Part shown: one piece after another, positions 16,479-25,615 of the stretch
Numbering within the stretch: position 1 is the stretch's first letter
Layout of the letters: each line of letters opens with the position of its first letter
Source of the DNA: Dehalococcoidia bacterium
Lineage (GTDB): Bacteria; Chloroflexota; Dehalococcoidia; Lucifugimonadales; UBA3495
Direction of reading: 5' to 3'
Assembly: GCA_022827095.1 (NCBI GenBank)
Contig: JAJDTP010000024.1
Span: forward strand, 1-60,446
Length of the DNA: 60,446 nucleotides
Position numbers and translations under genes: made by a program
The notes under the pieces: model-generated
Database searches by the model: none
Told to the model about the DNA's origin: nothing
The model's input: the letters and a program-made list of their open reading frames with translations, nothing else

Positions 16479-17615
16479 CTACCCCGCAACCAGCATCTCG
16501 CCCGTGCCCATCAGCGGCGACAGCAACCGCGGCGCGCCCTCGGTGACCAGCACCATGTCCTGCAGGTGCCAGCAGGGGCCGATGTGCGGCTCCAGGGCGA
16601 CGACCATGCCCTCCTCCAGCACCCGCTCGCTGGACGGCACCATGTATGGCTCCTGCTGGTGCCACCACGCGCCGACGCCGTGGCCGGCCAGCGCCACGTT
16701 GCCCTCGAAGCCGGCCGCGTGGAAGGCGTCGTTGGCGAAGTGGTAGATGTCCGCCGTCCTCGCGCCGGGGACGCACCGGTCGATGGTGCCCCGGTAGATG
16801 TCCAGCACCACCTGGTAGGTTTGCTTCTGCTCGGCTGAGGGCGCGCCCACGCACGCGGTCCGCGACTGGTGGCCGGGGTAGCCGTTGAGGTAGGCCACGT
16901 AGTCGTTGCGGATGATGTCGCCGGCCTCGAAGGCCAGGTCGCTCTCGCCGCCGTAACCCACGGTGTTGCGGCTGGAGTTCAGGATGCCGTGCGCCCAGTT
17001 GGCGCCCCGCCGCAGGCAGCTCTCGACGATGCGGCTGTGCACCAGCCGTTCCGTGTCGCCGGGCCGTACCGTGGGCAGCACCTCCAGGTAGGCCTCGTCC
17101 AGCAGCTTGGCGCCCGCCTCCAGGGCCGCCACCTCCTCGGGGGTCTTGATCCAGCGCACCCGATCCATAAGCTCGGTGCTGTCCACCAAGCTGGCCCGGG
17201 GCAGCAGCCGGCCGAGCTCCTCCCAGCGGTTGGCGCTGACGTAGCTCTTCTCGAACCCGATGGTCGCCTCGGCCAGGCCCAGTTCCCGCAGCACGGCGGC
17301 GGCGCGCTCGTAGGGTGACTCCGCGTAGTCGTCCACCACCTCGATGCGCTCGAGCCAAGAATCGCGGCGGGCCAGCGGCGTGGCGTAGGAGTTCAGCACC
17401 ATCACCGGCTCGCCGTGTCGCGGCCACACCAGCAGCACCTCCCGCGGCGAGTCGGGGAATTCCAGGTGTCGCGCCAGCGTGCCGGGATACGCGAACCCCG
17501 CCAGGTAGGTGAAGTTCTTGCCCGAACGTGCCACCACCGCCGACACGCCCTCCTCATCCATCAGCCGGTGCAGCCGCTCCACGTTAGCGATTATCTTGCC
17601 GAAGGCGTTGGCCAT
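16479..17615 (-). CDS. M24-family metallopeptidase (Xaa-Pro peptidase/creatinase fold)
   Basis: Cytosolic enzyme of 378 residues. The N-terminal creatinase-like domain (about 1-135, with NFTYLAGFAYPGT) is followed by the pita-bread domain. Metal-site motifs are IIRNDYVAYLNGYPGHQSR, LAGHGVGAWWHQQEPYM (His) and EEGMVVALEPHI (Glu). Some ligand positions deviate from classical aminopeptidase P (only one Asp is obvious in the first motif), so creatinase-like chemistry without peptidase activity is possible. Start at 17615 with AAGGAG. It lies downstream of the thiolase/DUF35 genes on the same strand. Confidence 0.8.
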   Translation of the reverse strand: MANAFGKIIANVERLHRLMDEEGVSAVVARSGKNFTYLAGFAYPGTLARHLEFPDSPREVLLVWPRHGEPVMVLNSYATPLARRDSWLERIEVVDDYAESPYERAAAVLRELGLAEATIGFEKSYVSANRWEELGRLLPRASLVDSTELMDRVRWIKTPEEVAALEAGAKLLDEAYLEVLPTVRPGDTERLVHSRIVESCLRRGANWAHGILNSSRNTVGYGGESDLAFEAGDIIRNDYVAYLNGYPGHQSRTACVGAPSAEQKQTYQVVLDIYRGTIDRCVPGARTADIYHFANDAFHAAGFEGNVALAGHGVGAWWHQQEPYMVPSSERVLEEGMVVALEPHIGPCWHLQDMVLVTEGAPRLLSPLMGTGEMLVAG

Positions 17616-17686
17616 GGATTTCACGCTCCTTGGGTCTGGTGATCTTGGTTTCGTAACCCTGTGGATCGCAGGGAGGGACTGATTGT

Positions 17687-18175
17687 CTATCGGTCCGATG
17701 CGGGCAGGAACACCGGCAGCGTCACATCGGGATCGGCAACGGCAGGCACGAAGGTCACCCGCACCGGCATGCCGACGCTGATGTCCTCGGGCGCGACATG
17801 CAGGACGTTGCTGCACACCCGCAGGCCCTCCTGCTCCTCCAGTTCGATCATGCAGATGTTGTACGGTGTCTGCTCCCTCTCGCGGATGGCGGGATGCACA
17901 GGATGGCGCACGATGACGAAGGAGTACACGGTGCCCCGGCCGCTGACCGTCGTCCAGTCGTATTCCAGCGATGAGCACTCGGGACACATCGGCGTCGGCA
18001 GGTGCCGGAACCGTCCGCAGGCCGCGCACCGCTGGATGCGCAGTTCGCCGGCCCGCGTGCCCGCCCAGAATCCCTGCTCGTAATCCGGTACCTGCTCCAG
18101 GTCCGGCAACGGCACGCCCTCCAGAGGCTTGGTCATCGCCGGCGACTTGGCGACCGGTTCCGTTTGCTGGGTCAT
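17687..18175 (-). CDS. DUF35 zinc-ribbon/OB-fold protein
   Basis: Protein of 162 residues with a rubredoxin-like zinc ribbon (CAACGRFRHLPTPMCPEC, four cysteines, about 50-67) followed by an OB-fold acyl-CoA-binding domain (GRGTVYSFVIVRHPVHP). Such proteins are obligate partners of thiolase-like SCP-x/Ltp enzymes in acyl-CoA chemistry, including retro-aldol cleavage in steroid side-chain breakdown. It sits 12 bases downstream of exactly such a thiolase, so the two probably form a complex. Confidence 0.85.
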   Translation of the reverse strand: MTQQTEPVAKSPAMTKPLEGVPLPDLEQVPDYEQGFWAGTRAGELRIQRCAACGRFRHLPTPMCPECSSLEYDWTTVSGRGTVYSFVIVRHPVHPAIREREQTPYNICMIELEEQEGLRVCSNVLHVAPEDISVGMPVRVTFVPAVADPDVTLPVFLPASDR

Positions 18176-18187
18176 TACAGTTCCTCG

Positions 18188-19378
18188 CTATCCCCGGCGG
18201 ATTATCACCGCGCCGCTGAGCTGGGCGACGCTGCTGCAGGACAGTACCCGGTTGATGGCCTTGTGGGGCGGCTGGGCGGTGGAGTCGCCCCGTATCAGGC
18301 GCACCGCCTCCTGCACGTGGGTCAGGCCGTGGATGTACGCCTCGGAGTGGTTGCCGCCGTGGGTGTTCACCGGCAGCATCCCGTCGAACCGGATGTTCTC
18401 GCCGCCCTCCACGAAATCCTTGGCCTCGCCCGGCTGCACAAACCCGTAGGTTTCCAGGTTGATCAGGCCGAACGGGGTGAAGTGGTCGTAGAACATCATC
18501 GCGTCCATGTCCGACGCGCTCAGCCGGGCCCGGGCCCACAGGTCCCGCGCCGTGTGCTCCGATTCGGCCACGGCCAGATCGGGCCGGTAGATGATCCCGT
18601 CGTTGCGCGGGCCGGAGCCCTGGGCCGCGGCCTCAACCAGGGTCAGGGTGTCGGAGTGGCGCAGTTCCCGCGCCCGCTCGGCGGTGGTCATCACTACGGC
18701 GGCGGCCCCGTCGTTTTCCTGGCAGAAATCCAGCACGTGCAGCGGGTCCACCACCATGCGCGAGTTCTGGTGGTCGCCGATGGTGATGGGCTCTCGCCGC
18801 AGCGCCCGAGGGTTCCGCGAGGCGTGCTCCCGCAGGGTGACCGCGACCCACCCAAAGTGGCGGCTGGTGGCCCCGTACTGGTGCATGTACCGCCGGACGA
18901 ACATGCCGAACCGGTGCGCCGGCGCCATGTTGCCCCACGGCACGGCGAAGCTATCGGCCCCGCCGGGTATGCTCTCTGGCCCCCGCGCTCGTCCCAGCCG
19001 CACGCCGGAGCGGAGGTTGGCGGCGCGGAAGCATACCACGTAGTTGGCATACCCCGCCGCTATGGCCGCCGCCGCGTGTCCCACCGTGGCGTTGCCCGCG
19101 CCGCCGCCGTAGGATACAGATTCCCAGTGGCGCAGGTTCTTGATGCCCAGGGACTGCGTCAGCAACGTCTCGTGGTTCGACTCCATGTCATAGCGGATCA
19201 GACCGTCGATATCCTGCGGCGAAATGCCAGCGTCGTCGCAGGCGGCCTTGATCGCCTCCGAGGCCAGCTGCAACTCGCTGCGGCCCGAGTTCCACGAGAA
19301 CTCCGTTTCGCCGATGCCGACGATCGCCGCCTTGTCCCGTATGCCGTTGGTGTCGGCGGGGATTATGTTGGGCGCCAT
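18188..19378 (-). CDS. SCP-x/Ltp-type thiolase-like protein
   Basis: Thiolase-fold enzyme of 396 residues acting on acyl-CoA. Recognisable segments are AAIVGIGETEFSW at the start, YGGGAGNATVGHAAAAIAAG, FCQENDGAAAVVMTTAE and the C-terminal NTHGGNHSEAYIHGLTHVQE. The usual nucleophilic cysteine is not evident near residue 90 (VSYGGGAGN there), which is common in the aldolase-like Ltp branch. The ATG at 19378 is preferred; a GTG at 19381 is equally placed behind GGAGGAG. Only a few bases separate it from the CoA-transferase stop, so the three genes form a tight unit. Confidence 0.85.
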   Translation of the reverse strand: MAPNIIPADTNGIRDKAAIVGIGETEFSWNSGRSELQLASEAIKAACDDAGISPQDIDGLIRYDMESNHETLLTQSLGIKNLRHWESVSYGGGAGNATVGHAAAAIAAGYANYVVCFRAANLRSGVRLGRARGPESIPGGADSFAVPWGNMAPAHRFGMFVRRYMHQYGATSRHFGWVAVTLREHASRNPRALRREPITIGDHQNSRMVVDPLHVLDFCQENDGAAAVVMTTAERARELRHSDTLTLVEAAAQGSGPRNDGIIYRPDLAVAESEHTARDLWARARLSASDMDAMMFYDHFTPFGLINLETYGFVQPGEAKDFVEGGENIRFDGMLPVNTHGGNHSEAYIHGLTHVQEAVRLIRGDSTAQPPHKAINRVLSCSSVAQLSGAVIIRRG

Positions 19379-19384
19379 CACGCT

Positions 19385-21811
19385 CTACTCCTCCTCCCAG
19401 TCCACCACCCGGCGTTCCTTCAGGTCGAGGATCTGCTCGTCGCTGTACCCCAGCTCCCGCAGGATGGGCCGCGTCTGCTGGCCCTTGAGCGGCCCCGGGC
19501 CGGCCTTGCCCGAGGTCTCCGAAAACTCCACCACCGGAGCGTAACGCCAGAACTGGCCGAAGCGGGGCGCCTCCACCTGGGTGAGCATCCCGTTGTCACG
19601 CACGTGGGGATCTTCGTTGAAGAAGAAATACATCCCCCGGTCTTCGGCCTTGACGCAGGCCACGTCGGCGGCGGTCAGCAGCCTCTCCCAGTGCATCGGC
19701 TCTTCGGCGGCAAATATCCGACCCAGTTCATCAGCCAGCGCGTCGTCGTGCTCCTCTCGGGCCGGGGCGGTGGCAAACCTCGGGTCGTCCAGCAGATCCG
19801 GCCGGCCGATGGCGGGGCACAGCGCTTCCCACTCATCCTCGAAGGGACAGGCCAGGAACACCCATCCTGTCTTGGCCCGGTACAGGCGGTACAGGGCGTG
19901 CAGCCCGTATCCGTCTCCATCCGGCAGCGGGCGGAGCTGCTTGCCCTCGTGCCAGAAGAAGTCGTCGATGTTGGCGTAGGCGTTGGCCGCGATCATGGTG
20001 GACTCGACGTACTGCGCCTTGCCGGTGCGCTCCCGAGCATACAGGCCCAGCAGCAGGCCCACGGCGTTGACCATGCCCGTGCTGTGGTCGGCGGTGCCGT
20101 CGTTGGCCCGCTTGAGCCGTTTGGATACGACCGCGATCTCGTCGATGGACATGGGCTGATCCGGCGGCGGGAAGGCGTCCCGTCCCATCTGCGCCACGCC
20201 TCCGCCGGACACCGCGCCGGCGATGGGCGCCATGGACGGCCGGTGGGAGTAGGGTCCGGTGGAGCCATACCCGCCGGCGTAGAGATACACCAGGTTGGGG
20301 TTGATCTCGGCCAGCTGCTCGTATCCGATGCCCGTCCGCTCCGGCGCGCCCGGACGCATGCTGTGGAGTAGCAGGTCGGCCCTGGCCGCCAGCTTGCCCA
20401 TGATCTCCTGGCCCTCCGGCGTCTTGAGGTCCAGGCAAATGCACTCAGATCCCGCCATGGTCCGGTGCACCGACATCGGCATGCCCTGCCGGCCCCAGTC
20501 GCCGCCGGGAGCCTCGATGCGGATCACCCGCGCGCCCAGTTCGGCCACCAGCGCGCAACCCAGGGGGCCGTTGATCACCGTTCCCAGGTCCAGGAGGGTT
20601 ATTCCCTCCAACGCCCGCTCGGGCATCGGCGCCTTGGAGCCATTGGATCGACCCCCGTTGCCGCCACCCAACCGCGCCAGCGCCTCCGCGGTGTGCTGAC
20701 CCAGAAGCGGAGCCGGTCCCTGCGTGCGCCCGGGCGTCCCGCTCATGTTCACCATGGGACCGAGTTGACGCGTCGCGCCCACGCCCGGCGCGTGCACGTC
20801 CTGCACGTTGCCGTTGTGCACGATCTGCGGATGGTCCAGCGCCCGCTCGGAGGTGTAGTAGGGTTCGGCGGCCACGTTGCCAGCCTCGCCGAGGAATATG
20901 TCCATCCACTCGTCCAGCGTCTTCTGCTGGACCTTCTCCAGCATGATCCGTTCCAGCCCGGCGACGGCCTCCTGATCCAGGAAGGGAGCGTTCTTGAATC
21001 GCGGGTCTTCGTAGATGAAGTCCATGTCCAGCCAGTGCATCATGGACCGGAACAGCCTTTCCACCACGTTCCCCAGCTGGATCCACTGGCCGTCCTTCGT
21101 GCGCGCCGGCAGATAGCCCGTGGGGTTGGGACGCCCGATGCCCACCCGGGGGTCCGGCGGGTAGGTATCGGGGAGGTTGGCGATCATCTGGCCGCACACC
21201 CACGAAACATGGTCGTAGGTGGTAACGGCCTTCAGCATGCTGGTCTCCACGCGCTGGCCCCGGCCGGTCTTTTCCCGCACGTAGAGGGCGGAGGTGATGC
21301 CGCGGATCAGCGCCGTGGCGGCGGCGTGGCAAACGCCCTGCACCACCACGTAGTTGGGGCCCTCCCTCGGATTCTGCTCGGCGAACATCATCATCCGCCC
21401 GCTCTTGGCGCCCACCACCCCGTCGTAGCCCTTGTATTGAGCGTAGGGGCCGTGGGATCCGAAACCGGTGAGCGTGGCATAGACCAGCCCGGGCTGTCCG
21501 TTCCGCAGGGTGTCGTAGTCGACGCCCAGCCGCTCGGCGACGCCAGGGCGAAAGTTCTCCACCACCACGTCGGCCAGTTGCGCCAGCTCCCGGGCGTTAT
21601 CCCGGCCTTCCGCAGTCTTCAGGTCCAGGACGACGCTCTTCTTGCCCCGGTTCCACTGGATGGAGCCCGGCGCGTCCCGAAACTTTTCGCCGCCCGGCGG
21701 CTCGACCTTGATGACCTCCGCGCCGAAGTCGGACATCACCATGGTGGCTACGCCGCCCGGGCGGCCGCTGGTGAAATCCAGGACGGTGATTCCATCGAAA
21801 ACCTGCGCCAT
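19385..21811 (-). CDS. Fused double CaiB/BaiF (class III) CoA-transferase
   Basis: Protein of 808 residues made of two complete class III CoA-transferase units (about 1-395 and 403-808). Each has the family start (ITVLDFTSGRPGGVATM; ITLLDLGTVINGPLGC), an NRGKKSVVLDLKT- or CLDLKTPEGQE-type block and a TGRGQRVETSM or TGKAQYVESTM segment. In most relatives the last block carries Asp (GQxVDxxM); here both copies have Glu. These enzymes usually work as homodimers, so the fusion would be an internal pseudodimer. It probably activates the acid used by the downstream thiolase/DUF35 pair. Confidence 0.88.
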   Translation of the reverse strand: MAQVFDGITVLDFTSGRPGGVATMVMSDFGAEVIKVEPPGGEKFRDAPGSIQWNRGKKSVVLDLKTAEGRDNARELAQLADVVVENFRPGVAERLGVDYDTLRNGQPGLVYATLTGFGSHGPYAQYKGYDGVVGAKSGRMMMFAEQNPREGPNYVVVQGVCHAAATALIRGITSALYVREKTGRGQRVETSMLKAVTTYDHVSWVCGQMIANLPDTYPPDPRVGIGRPNPTGYLPARTKDGQWIQLGNVVERLFRSMMHWLDMDFIYEDPRFKNAPFLDQEAVAGLERIMLEKVQQKTLDEWMDIFLGEAGNVAAEPYYTSERALDHPQIVHNGNVQDVHAPGVGATRQLGPMVNMSGTPGRTQGPAPLLGQHTAEALARLGGGNGGRSNGSKAPMPERALEGITLLDLGTVINGPLGCALVAELGARVIRIEAPGGDWGRQGMPMSVHRTMAGSECICLDLKTPEGQEIMGKLAARADLLLHSMRPGAPERTGIGYEQLAEINPNLVYLYAGGYGSTGPYSHRPSMAPIAGAVSGGGVAQMGRDAFPPPDQPMSIDEIAVVSKRLKRANDGTADHSTGMVNAVGLLLGLYARERTGKAQYVESTMIAANAYANIDDFFWHEGKQLRPLPDGDGYGLHALYRLYRAKTGWVFLACPFEDEWEALCPAIGRPDLLDDPRFATAPAREEHDDALADELGRIFAAEEPMHWERLLTAADVACVKAEDRGMYFFFNEDPHVRDNGMLTQVEAPRFGQFWRYAPVVEFSETSGKAGPGPLKGQQTRPILRELGYSDEQILDLKERRVVDWEEE

Positions 21812-21936
21812 CGCTCCCCCTTGGCAGTTCGTGGGTCTGTCGCGCCATGGTACGGCGTTTTGGCCGCCGGCGCCATCGGGGGCTCCGGAGTCGCCACTCC
21901 TCAGTGGTCACGCTTGCCGGGTTTGCGGCCAGGGAA

Positions 21937-22048
21937 CGTCAGAAGCAGGATTTACGGGATTTGCGGATTATCAGGATTGGGACCGTTCTGCAATGAACCT
22001 CACCCAATCCTGTCCAATCATAAAATCCGGTAAATCCTACTTCTGACG
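21937..22048. repeat. Interspersed inverted repeat, family D, copy 2
   Basis: CGTCAGAAGCAGGATTTACG on the left and its mirror ATCCTACTTCTGACG on the right, with central ATCAGGATTGG/CCAATCCTG arms. The outer end continues as GACGATTTGCGAAAG, matching the outer end of copy 3 in inverse. It fills most of the gap 21812-22187; no gene is seen there. Confidence 0.85.
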
Positions 22049-22187
22049 ATTTGCGAAAGTGCGCACGCGCGAGCCTCAACGGTTCGTTGACGCCTCAAAC
22101 CCTGCGGACTACACTGCCGGCGACAGTAACAGTATCGGATAACTCGCGTGGGTTCCAAATGACCCATCGCACAGGGAGGCGCCCATC

Positions 22188-23096
22188 ATGCCTTTGCCGC
22201 CGAACCGCGTAGACTATAGCCCCATCATCGACCGGCCAGTCATCAAGTGGCCCAACGACGCCAGGGTCGCCCTGTGGATCGCTCCCAACGTCGAGCACTA
22301 CGAATACGAGCCCGAGTTCGACGGCCAGCGCGATCCCTGGCCGCGCATGCCCTATCCCGACGTGCAGCAGTACGCCTACCGCGACTACGGCAACCGGGTG
22401 GGCTTCTGGCGCATGGCTGAAGTGTTGGACAAACACAACATCCGCTGCTGCGTGTCCCTGAACATGGCCGTGCTGGAGCATTTCCCTGAGATCGGGGAGG
22501 CCATGGTGCAGCGCAACTGGGACTTCATGAGCCACGGCATCTACAACACTCGCTACCTGAACCACTACACTGAAGAGCAGGAGCGGGAGTTCTACCGGGA
22601 CACCATAGACACCCTGAAAAAGCACACCGGCAAGCAGCTCAAGGGCATGCTGGGGCCGGCCATATCCGGCACCGAGCGCACCCCCGACCTGATGGCCGAG
22701 GCTGGCCTAATCTACCACACCGACTGGATGCACGACGACCAGCCGGTGCCCATCCGGGTCAACAGCGGCAAGCTCGTCTCGGTGCCCTACTCGATCGAGC
22801 TGAACGACGCCCCGCTGTTCCGGCAGCACTACGAGGGCGACTACTTCGCCGAGATCTGCAAGGCCCAGTTCGACCAGCTCTACCAGGAAGGCGCACACAG
22901 CGGGCGCGTGATGTGCATCGCCCTGCACCCGTACCTGATCGGACAACCCCACCGCGCCCGGTACCTGGACGACGTGCTTGGCTACATCATGTCCCACGAC
23001 GGCGTCTGGCAGACCACCGCCGACGACATTGCCGAGTACTACATCGCCAACTACTACGATGAAGCGGTCGCCCACGCGGCTAAGCTGAACGGCTGA
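22188..23096 (+). CDS. Polysaccharide deacetylase-fold protein, PuuE/allantoinase-like
   Basis: Cytosolic NodB-fold hydrolase of 302 residues. It has the opening IKWPNDARVALWIAPNVEHY typical of the PuuE-like branch, a YRDYGNRVGFWRM helix, FMSHGIYNTRYLNHYTEEQE carrying a likely metal His, GPAISGTERTPDLMAEAGL, and the C-terminal IALHPYLIGQPHRARYL with the second conserved His. It acts on amide C-N bonds in relatives (allantoin, formamides), not necessarily on sugars. It precedes a paralogue of the same type by 150 bases. Confidence 0.82.
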   Translation: MPLPPNRVDYSPIIDRPVIKWPNDARVALWIAPNVEHYEYEPEFDGQRDPWPRMPYPDVQQYAYRDYGNRVGFWRMAEVLDKHNIRCCVSLNMAVLEHFPEIGEAMVQRNWDFMSHGIYNTRYLNHYTEEQEREFYRDTIDTLKKHTGKQLKGMLGPAISGTERTPDLMAEAGLIYHTDWMHDDQPVPIRVNSGKLVSVPYSIELNDAPLFRQHYEGDYFAEICKAQFDQLYQEGAHSGRVMCIALHPYLIGQPHRARYLDDVLGYIMSHDGVWQTTADDIAEYYIANYYDEAVAHAAKLNG

Positions 23097-23129
23097 GTTG
23101 CCGCCTGTAGACCCAAGATTGGACGTTCC

Positions 23130-23220
23130 GTCATTGCGAGGAGCTACGCGACGCGGCAGTCCCGTCGGCTCAGCGACGACCCGTGCAAGAACGAGATTGC
23201 CACGCTGCGCTCGCAATGAC
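23130..23220. repeat. Palindromic repeat core, degenerate copy
   Basis: GTCATTGCGAGGAGC on the left and GCGCTCGCAATGAC on the right, as in families A and B, but without recognisable terminal repeats. It lies between the two PuuE-like genes and probably interrupts their common transcript only as untranslated sequence. Confidence 0.7.
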
Positions 23221-23246
23221 ATCAGCATCAACGAGGAGATGAAGAG

Positions 23247-24161
23247 ATGCCCGCAGAACGGCGCTTCGGGATGGACCACCCGCACTACGACTGGTCACCT
23301 CTCAACAAGAGGGGCGTCCTCCGCTGGCCCGACAACGCGCGGGTTGCCCTGTGCGTGATCGTCAATCTGGAGCATCCGGAATGGGATCCGCCGGAAGACA
23401 GCTTCACCACGCCCTTCGCCGGCGGCCTGGGCGCCCGGGGATTTCCGGACTACGCCCGGCTGTCCCACCGGGAGTACGGCCACCGGGTGGGCATCTTCCG
23501 CGTGCTGGACACGCTGCGGAAGCACGGCATCCCGGCTACCGTGGCCATGGACGCCATGACCGCCGAGAACTACCCCTACCTGGTGCAACATTGCCAGGAG
23601 GCCGGCGCCGAGATCATCGGCCACGGCGTATCGCTGTCGCAAATAATATCCAGCAACATGACCGAAGACGCAGAGCGGGAGTACATCAGCCACTCGGTGG
23701 CCGCCCTCACCCGTGCCACCGGCAGCGCGCCCGCCGGCTGGCTGGGTCCCGAATACGGCGAGTCCAACCGGACCCCGCGACTGCTGTCAGAGGCCGGCCT
23801 GCGCTACGTCTGCGACTGGGTCAACGACGAGCAGCCCTACCCGCTGCACAGCCCCCACGGCGAGATGTTCACCCTGCCCATCATGTGGGAACTGGACGAC
23901 ATATCCGCCATGTGGGAACGCCGGGTGGTCGTGGGCCGGTATCAGCAATTGCTGGAAGAGAGCTTCGAGACCCTCTACGAGGACGGTCAGCAGAACGGGC
24001 GGGTGATGGCGCTGAACCTGCACCCCTGGCTCATCGGCCAGCCCTTCCGCATCGGCTACCTCGACCGGGCGCTGGGCCGCATGATGCGACGGGGCGGCGT
24101 ATGGGCCGCCACCGGCTCGCAGATCGTGGACTGGTACCGGGACAACCCGCCGACCGCATAA
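23247..24161 (+). CDS. Polysaccharide deacetylase-fold protein, PuuE/allantoinase-like (paralogue)
   Basis: Protein of 304 residues, same architecture as the preceding gene: LRWPDNARVALCVIVNLEHP, a SHREYGHRVGIFRVLDTL helix, IIGHGVSLSQIISSNMTED with the metal His, LGPEYGESNRTPRLLSEAGL and NLHPWLIGQPFRIGYLDRAL. The ATG has a GAGGAG site about 11 bases upstream, written by the tail of the repeat gap. The two probably have related amide substrates; a tandem duplication is likely. Confidence 0.82.
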   Translation: MPAERRFGMDHPHYDWSPLNKRGVLRWPDNARVALCVIVNLEHPEWDPPEDSFTTPFAGGLGARGFPDYARLSHREYGHRVGIFRVLDTLRKHGIPATVAMDAMTAENYPYLVQHCQEAGAEIIGHGVSLSQIISSNMTEDAEREYISHSVAALTRATGSAPAGWLGPEYGESNRTPRLLSEAGLRYVCDWVNDEQPYPLHSPHGEMFTLPIMWELDDISAMWERRVVVGRYQQLLEESFETLYEDGQQNGRVMALNLHPWLIGQPFRIGYLDRALGRMMRRGGVWAATGSQIVDWYRDNPPTA

Positions 24162-24172
24162 GCGTTGGCCTC

Positions 24173-24295
24173 ACTTTCGTAAATCGTCAGAAGCAGGATT
24201 TCAAGATTTGGGGATTATCAGGATTGGAACCGTTCCGTGATGGATCTCTTCCAATCCTGTCAAATCACAAAATCCTGCAAATCCTGCTTCTGACG
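24173..24295. repeat. Interspersed inverted repeat, family D, copy 3
   Basis: Starts ACTTTCGTAAATCGTCAG, then AAGCAGGATTTC, and ends with the mirror ATCCTGCTTCTGACG. It is the best-preserved copy and shows the outer ACTTTCG extension. It lies between convergent genes. Confidence 0.85.
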
Positions 24296-24315
24296 TTCCG
24301 CCGCCGCAAATCGGC

Positions 24316-24828
24316 TCACCGCGTAATCGCGTACAGGAACTGGTCAATCACCTGCCCGTCCTTGGTGACGCTCTTTTTCAACCGCCCTTCGCACTGGTAG
24401 CCGACCTTTTCCATCACCCGGGCCGAGGCAGGGTTCCACTCGTACACGTACCCGTACACGCGGACCAGGTCGAACTCCTCGAACGCCCACTCGGTGAACG
24501 CCCGCAGCGCCGCCGTGGCAATCCCCCGTCCCCAGAACGGCTCGCCCAGCCAGTACCCGATCTCACCCGACCGGCGGTGCACGTCCCGCTGCAGCAGGAT
24601 GCCGATCCCTCCGATCAGTTCCGTCGCCGACGCCAGGACGAAGTCGGTCTCCCGCGGCTCCTGCGCCACCAGGTCGATCCACGTCTCAGCGTGGGCCAGC
24701 GTGTACGGATGCGGAAAGGCGTCCCGCAGGTTCCGCGACACGTTCCGGTTGTTGGCGTACCGGGACAGCGCCTCGGCGTCCTCCCTGCGGAAGCTCCGGA
24801 TCTGCCACTCGCCCAAGTCTATGCGCAT
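24316..24828 (-). CDS. GNAT N-acetyltransferase, RimJ/RimL type
   Basis: Acetyl-CoA-dependent transferase of 170 residues. RSFRREDAEALSRYANN opens the fold, FVLASATELIGGIGILL forms the central strands, the acetyl-CoA loop is YWLGEPFWGRGIATAALRAF, and NPASARVMEKVGYQCEGRLK closes it. These motifs are typical of enzymes that acetylate protein N-termini or small amines. Divergently placed to a second GNAT gene 176 bases away. Confidence 0.85.
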   Translation of the reverse strand: MRIDLGEWQIRSFRREDAEALSRYANNRNVSRNLRDAFPHPYTLAHAETWIDLVAQEPRETDFVLASATELIGGIGILLQRDVHRRSGEIGYWLGEPFWGRGIATAALRAFTEWAFEEFDLVRVYGYVYEWNPASARVMEKVGYQCEGRLKKSVTKDGQVIDQFLYAITR

Positions 24829-25003
24829 CGGTTACTACCTGCTCCAATCGACATGCGCCACAGGATACGCCCCTGCGCGGACGATTTGCTGAATATATCC
24901 CGTGCATCCCTTCCATCCTTTCCATCCCGGTAAAATAGTCCACCATGCCCCTGCAACCGGGCGCACCCAAGAAACCAACTCACCCCGACCACCGGAGATC
25001 GCC

Positions 25004-25615
25004 ATGCCGCCTGAATCCAACACGACCCTCGATCCGCAACCGGTCACTCTGACCGGCAAACTGGTGCGCATGGAACCCTTGGGGCTGGAGCATGCCCGCG
25101 ACCTGTACGAAGTGGGCATGGAGGACTCGATCTGGCGCTACCTGCCTCGGCCGGCCTTCGCCGACTTCACGGACGCCGAGGCTTGGATCAGCCAGTGCGC
25201 GACCGAAATGAGCCAGGGCGAACGGGTCGCCTTCGCCGTGGTCCACCAGGAGAGCGGCAAAGCCATCGGCTCCACGGCGTACCTGGACATTGACCGACTC
25301 CACCGCACCCTGGAGATCGGCATGACGTGGTACGGCACGGCGTGGCAACGGCACGGCGTCAACACCGAGTGCAAGTACCTGCTGATGAGTCACGCCTTTG
25401 AAGAGCAGGCGGCGCGGCGGGTCAGCCTCAAGACCGACCATCGGAACGAACGGTCACGCCGCGCGATCCTGAGGCTGGGCGCGGTGGAAGAGGGCACCTG
25501 GCGCAACCACCGCATCGCCTGGGACGGAATGGACCGCCATTCGGTGTACTTCAGCGTAATCGACTCCGAGTGGCCCGACGTAAAGCGCCGCCTGGAAGGG
25601 TTCATGCGGCGGTGA
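25004..25615 (+). CDS. GNAT N-acetyltransferase
   Basis: Protein of 203 residues. LVRMEPLGLEHARDLYEVG opens the fold; AFAVVHQESGKAIGSTAYLD, a MTWYGTAWQRHGVNTECKYL acetyl-CoA region (less canonical than the usual RGxGxG/A) and DHRNERSRRAILRLGAVEEG follow. Start at 25004 chosen by CGGAGAT; upstream codons are repeat-like HPFHPFHP and unlikely to be translated. Same family as the divergent neighbour but not a close copy. Confidence 0.82.
   Translation: MPPESNTTLDPQPVTLTGKLVRMEPLGLEHARDLYEVGMEDSIWRYLPRPAFADFTDAEAWISQCATEMSQGERVAFAVVHQESGKAIGSTAYLDIDRLHRTLEIGMTWYGTAWQRHGVNTECKYLLMSHAFEEQAARRVSLKTDHRNERSRRAILRLGAVEEGTWRNHRIAWDGMDRHSVYFSVIDSEWPDVKRRLEGFMRR

Noticed and set aside
16479-18539. A 686-residue frame joining the M24 peptidase with upstream sequence.
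   Set aside because: The upstream part is an antisense-frame shadow of the DUF35 and thiolase genes; the peptidase has its own ATG and AAGGAG at 17615.
18002-20371. A 789-residue plus-strand frame.
   Set aside because: It mirrors the thiolase and CoA-transferase genes and has no familiar motif; it is a GC-driven shadow.
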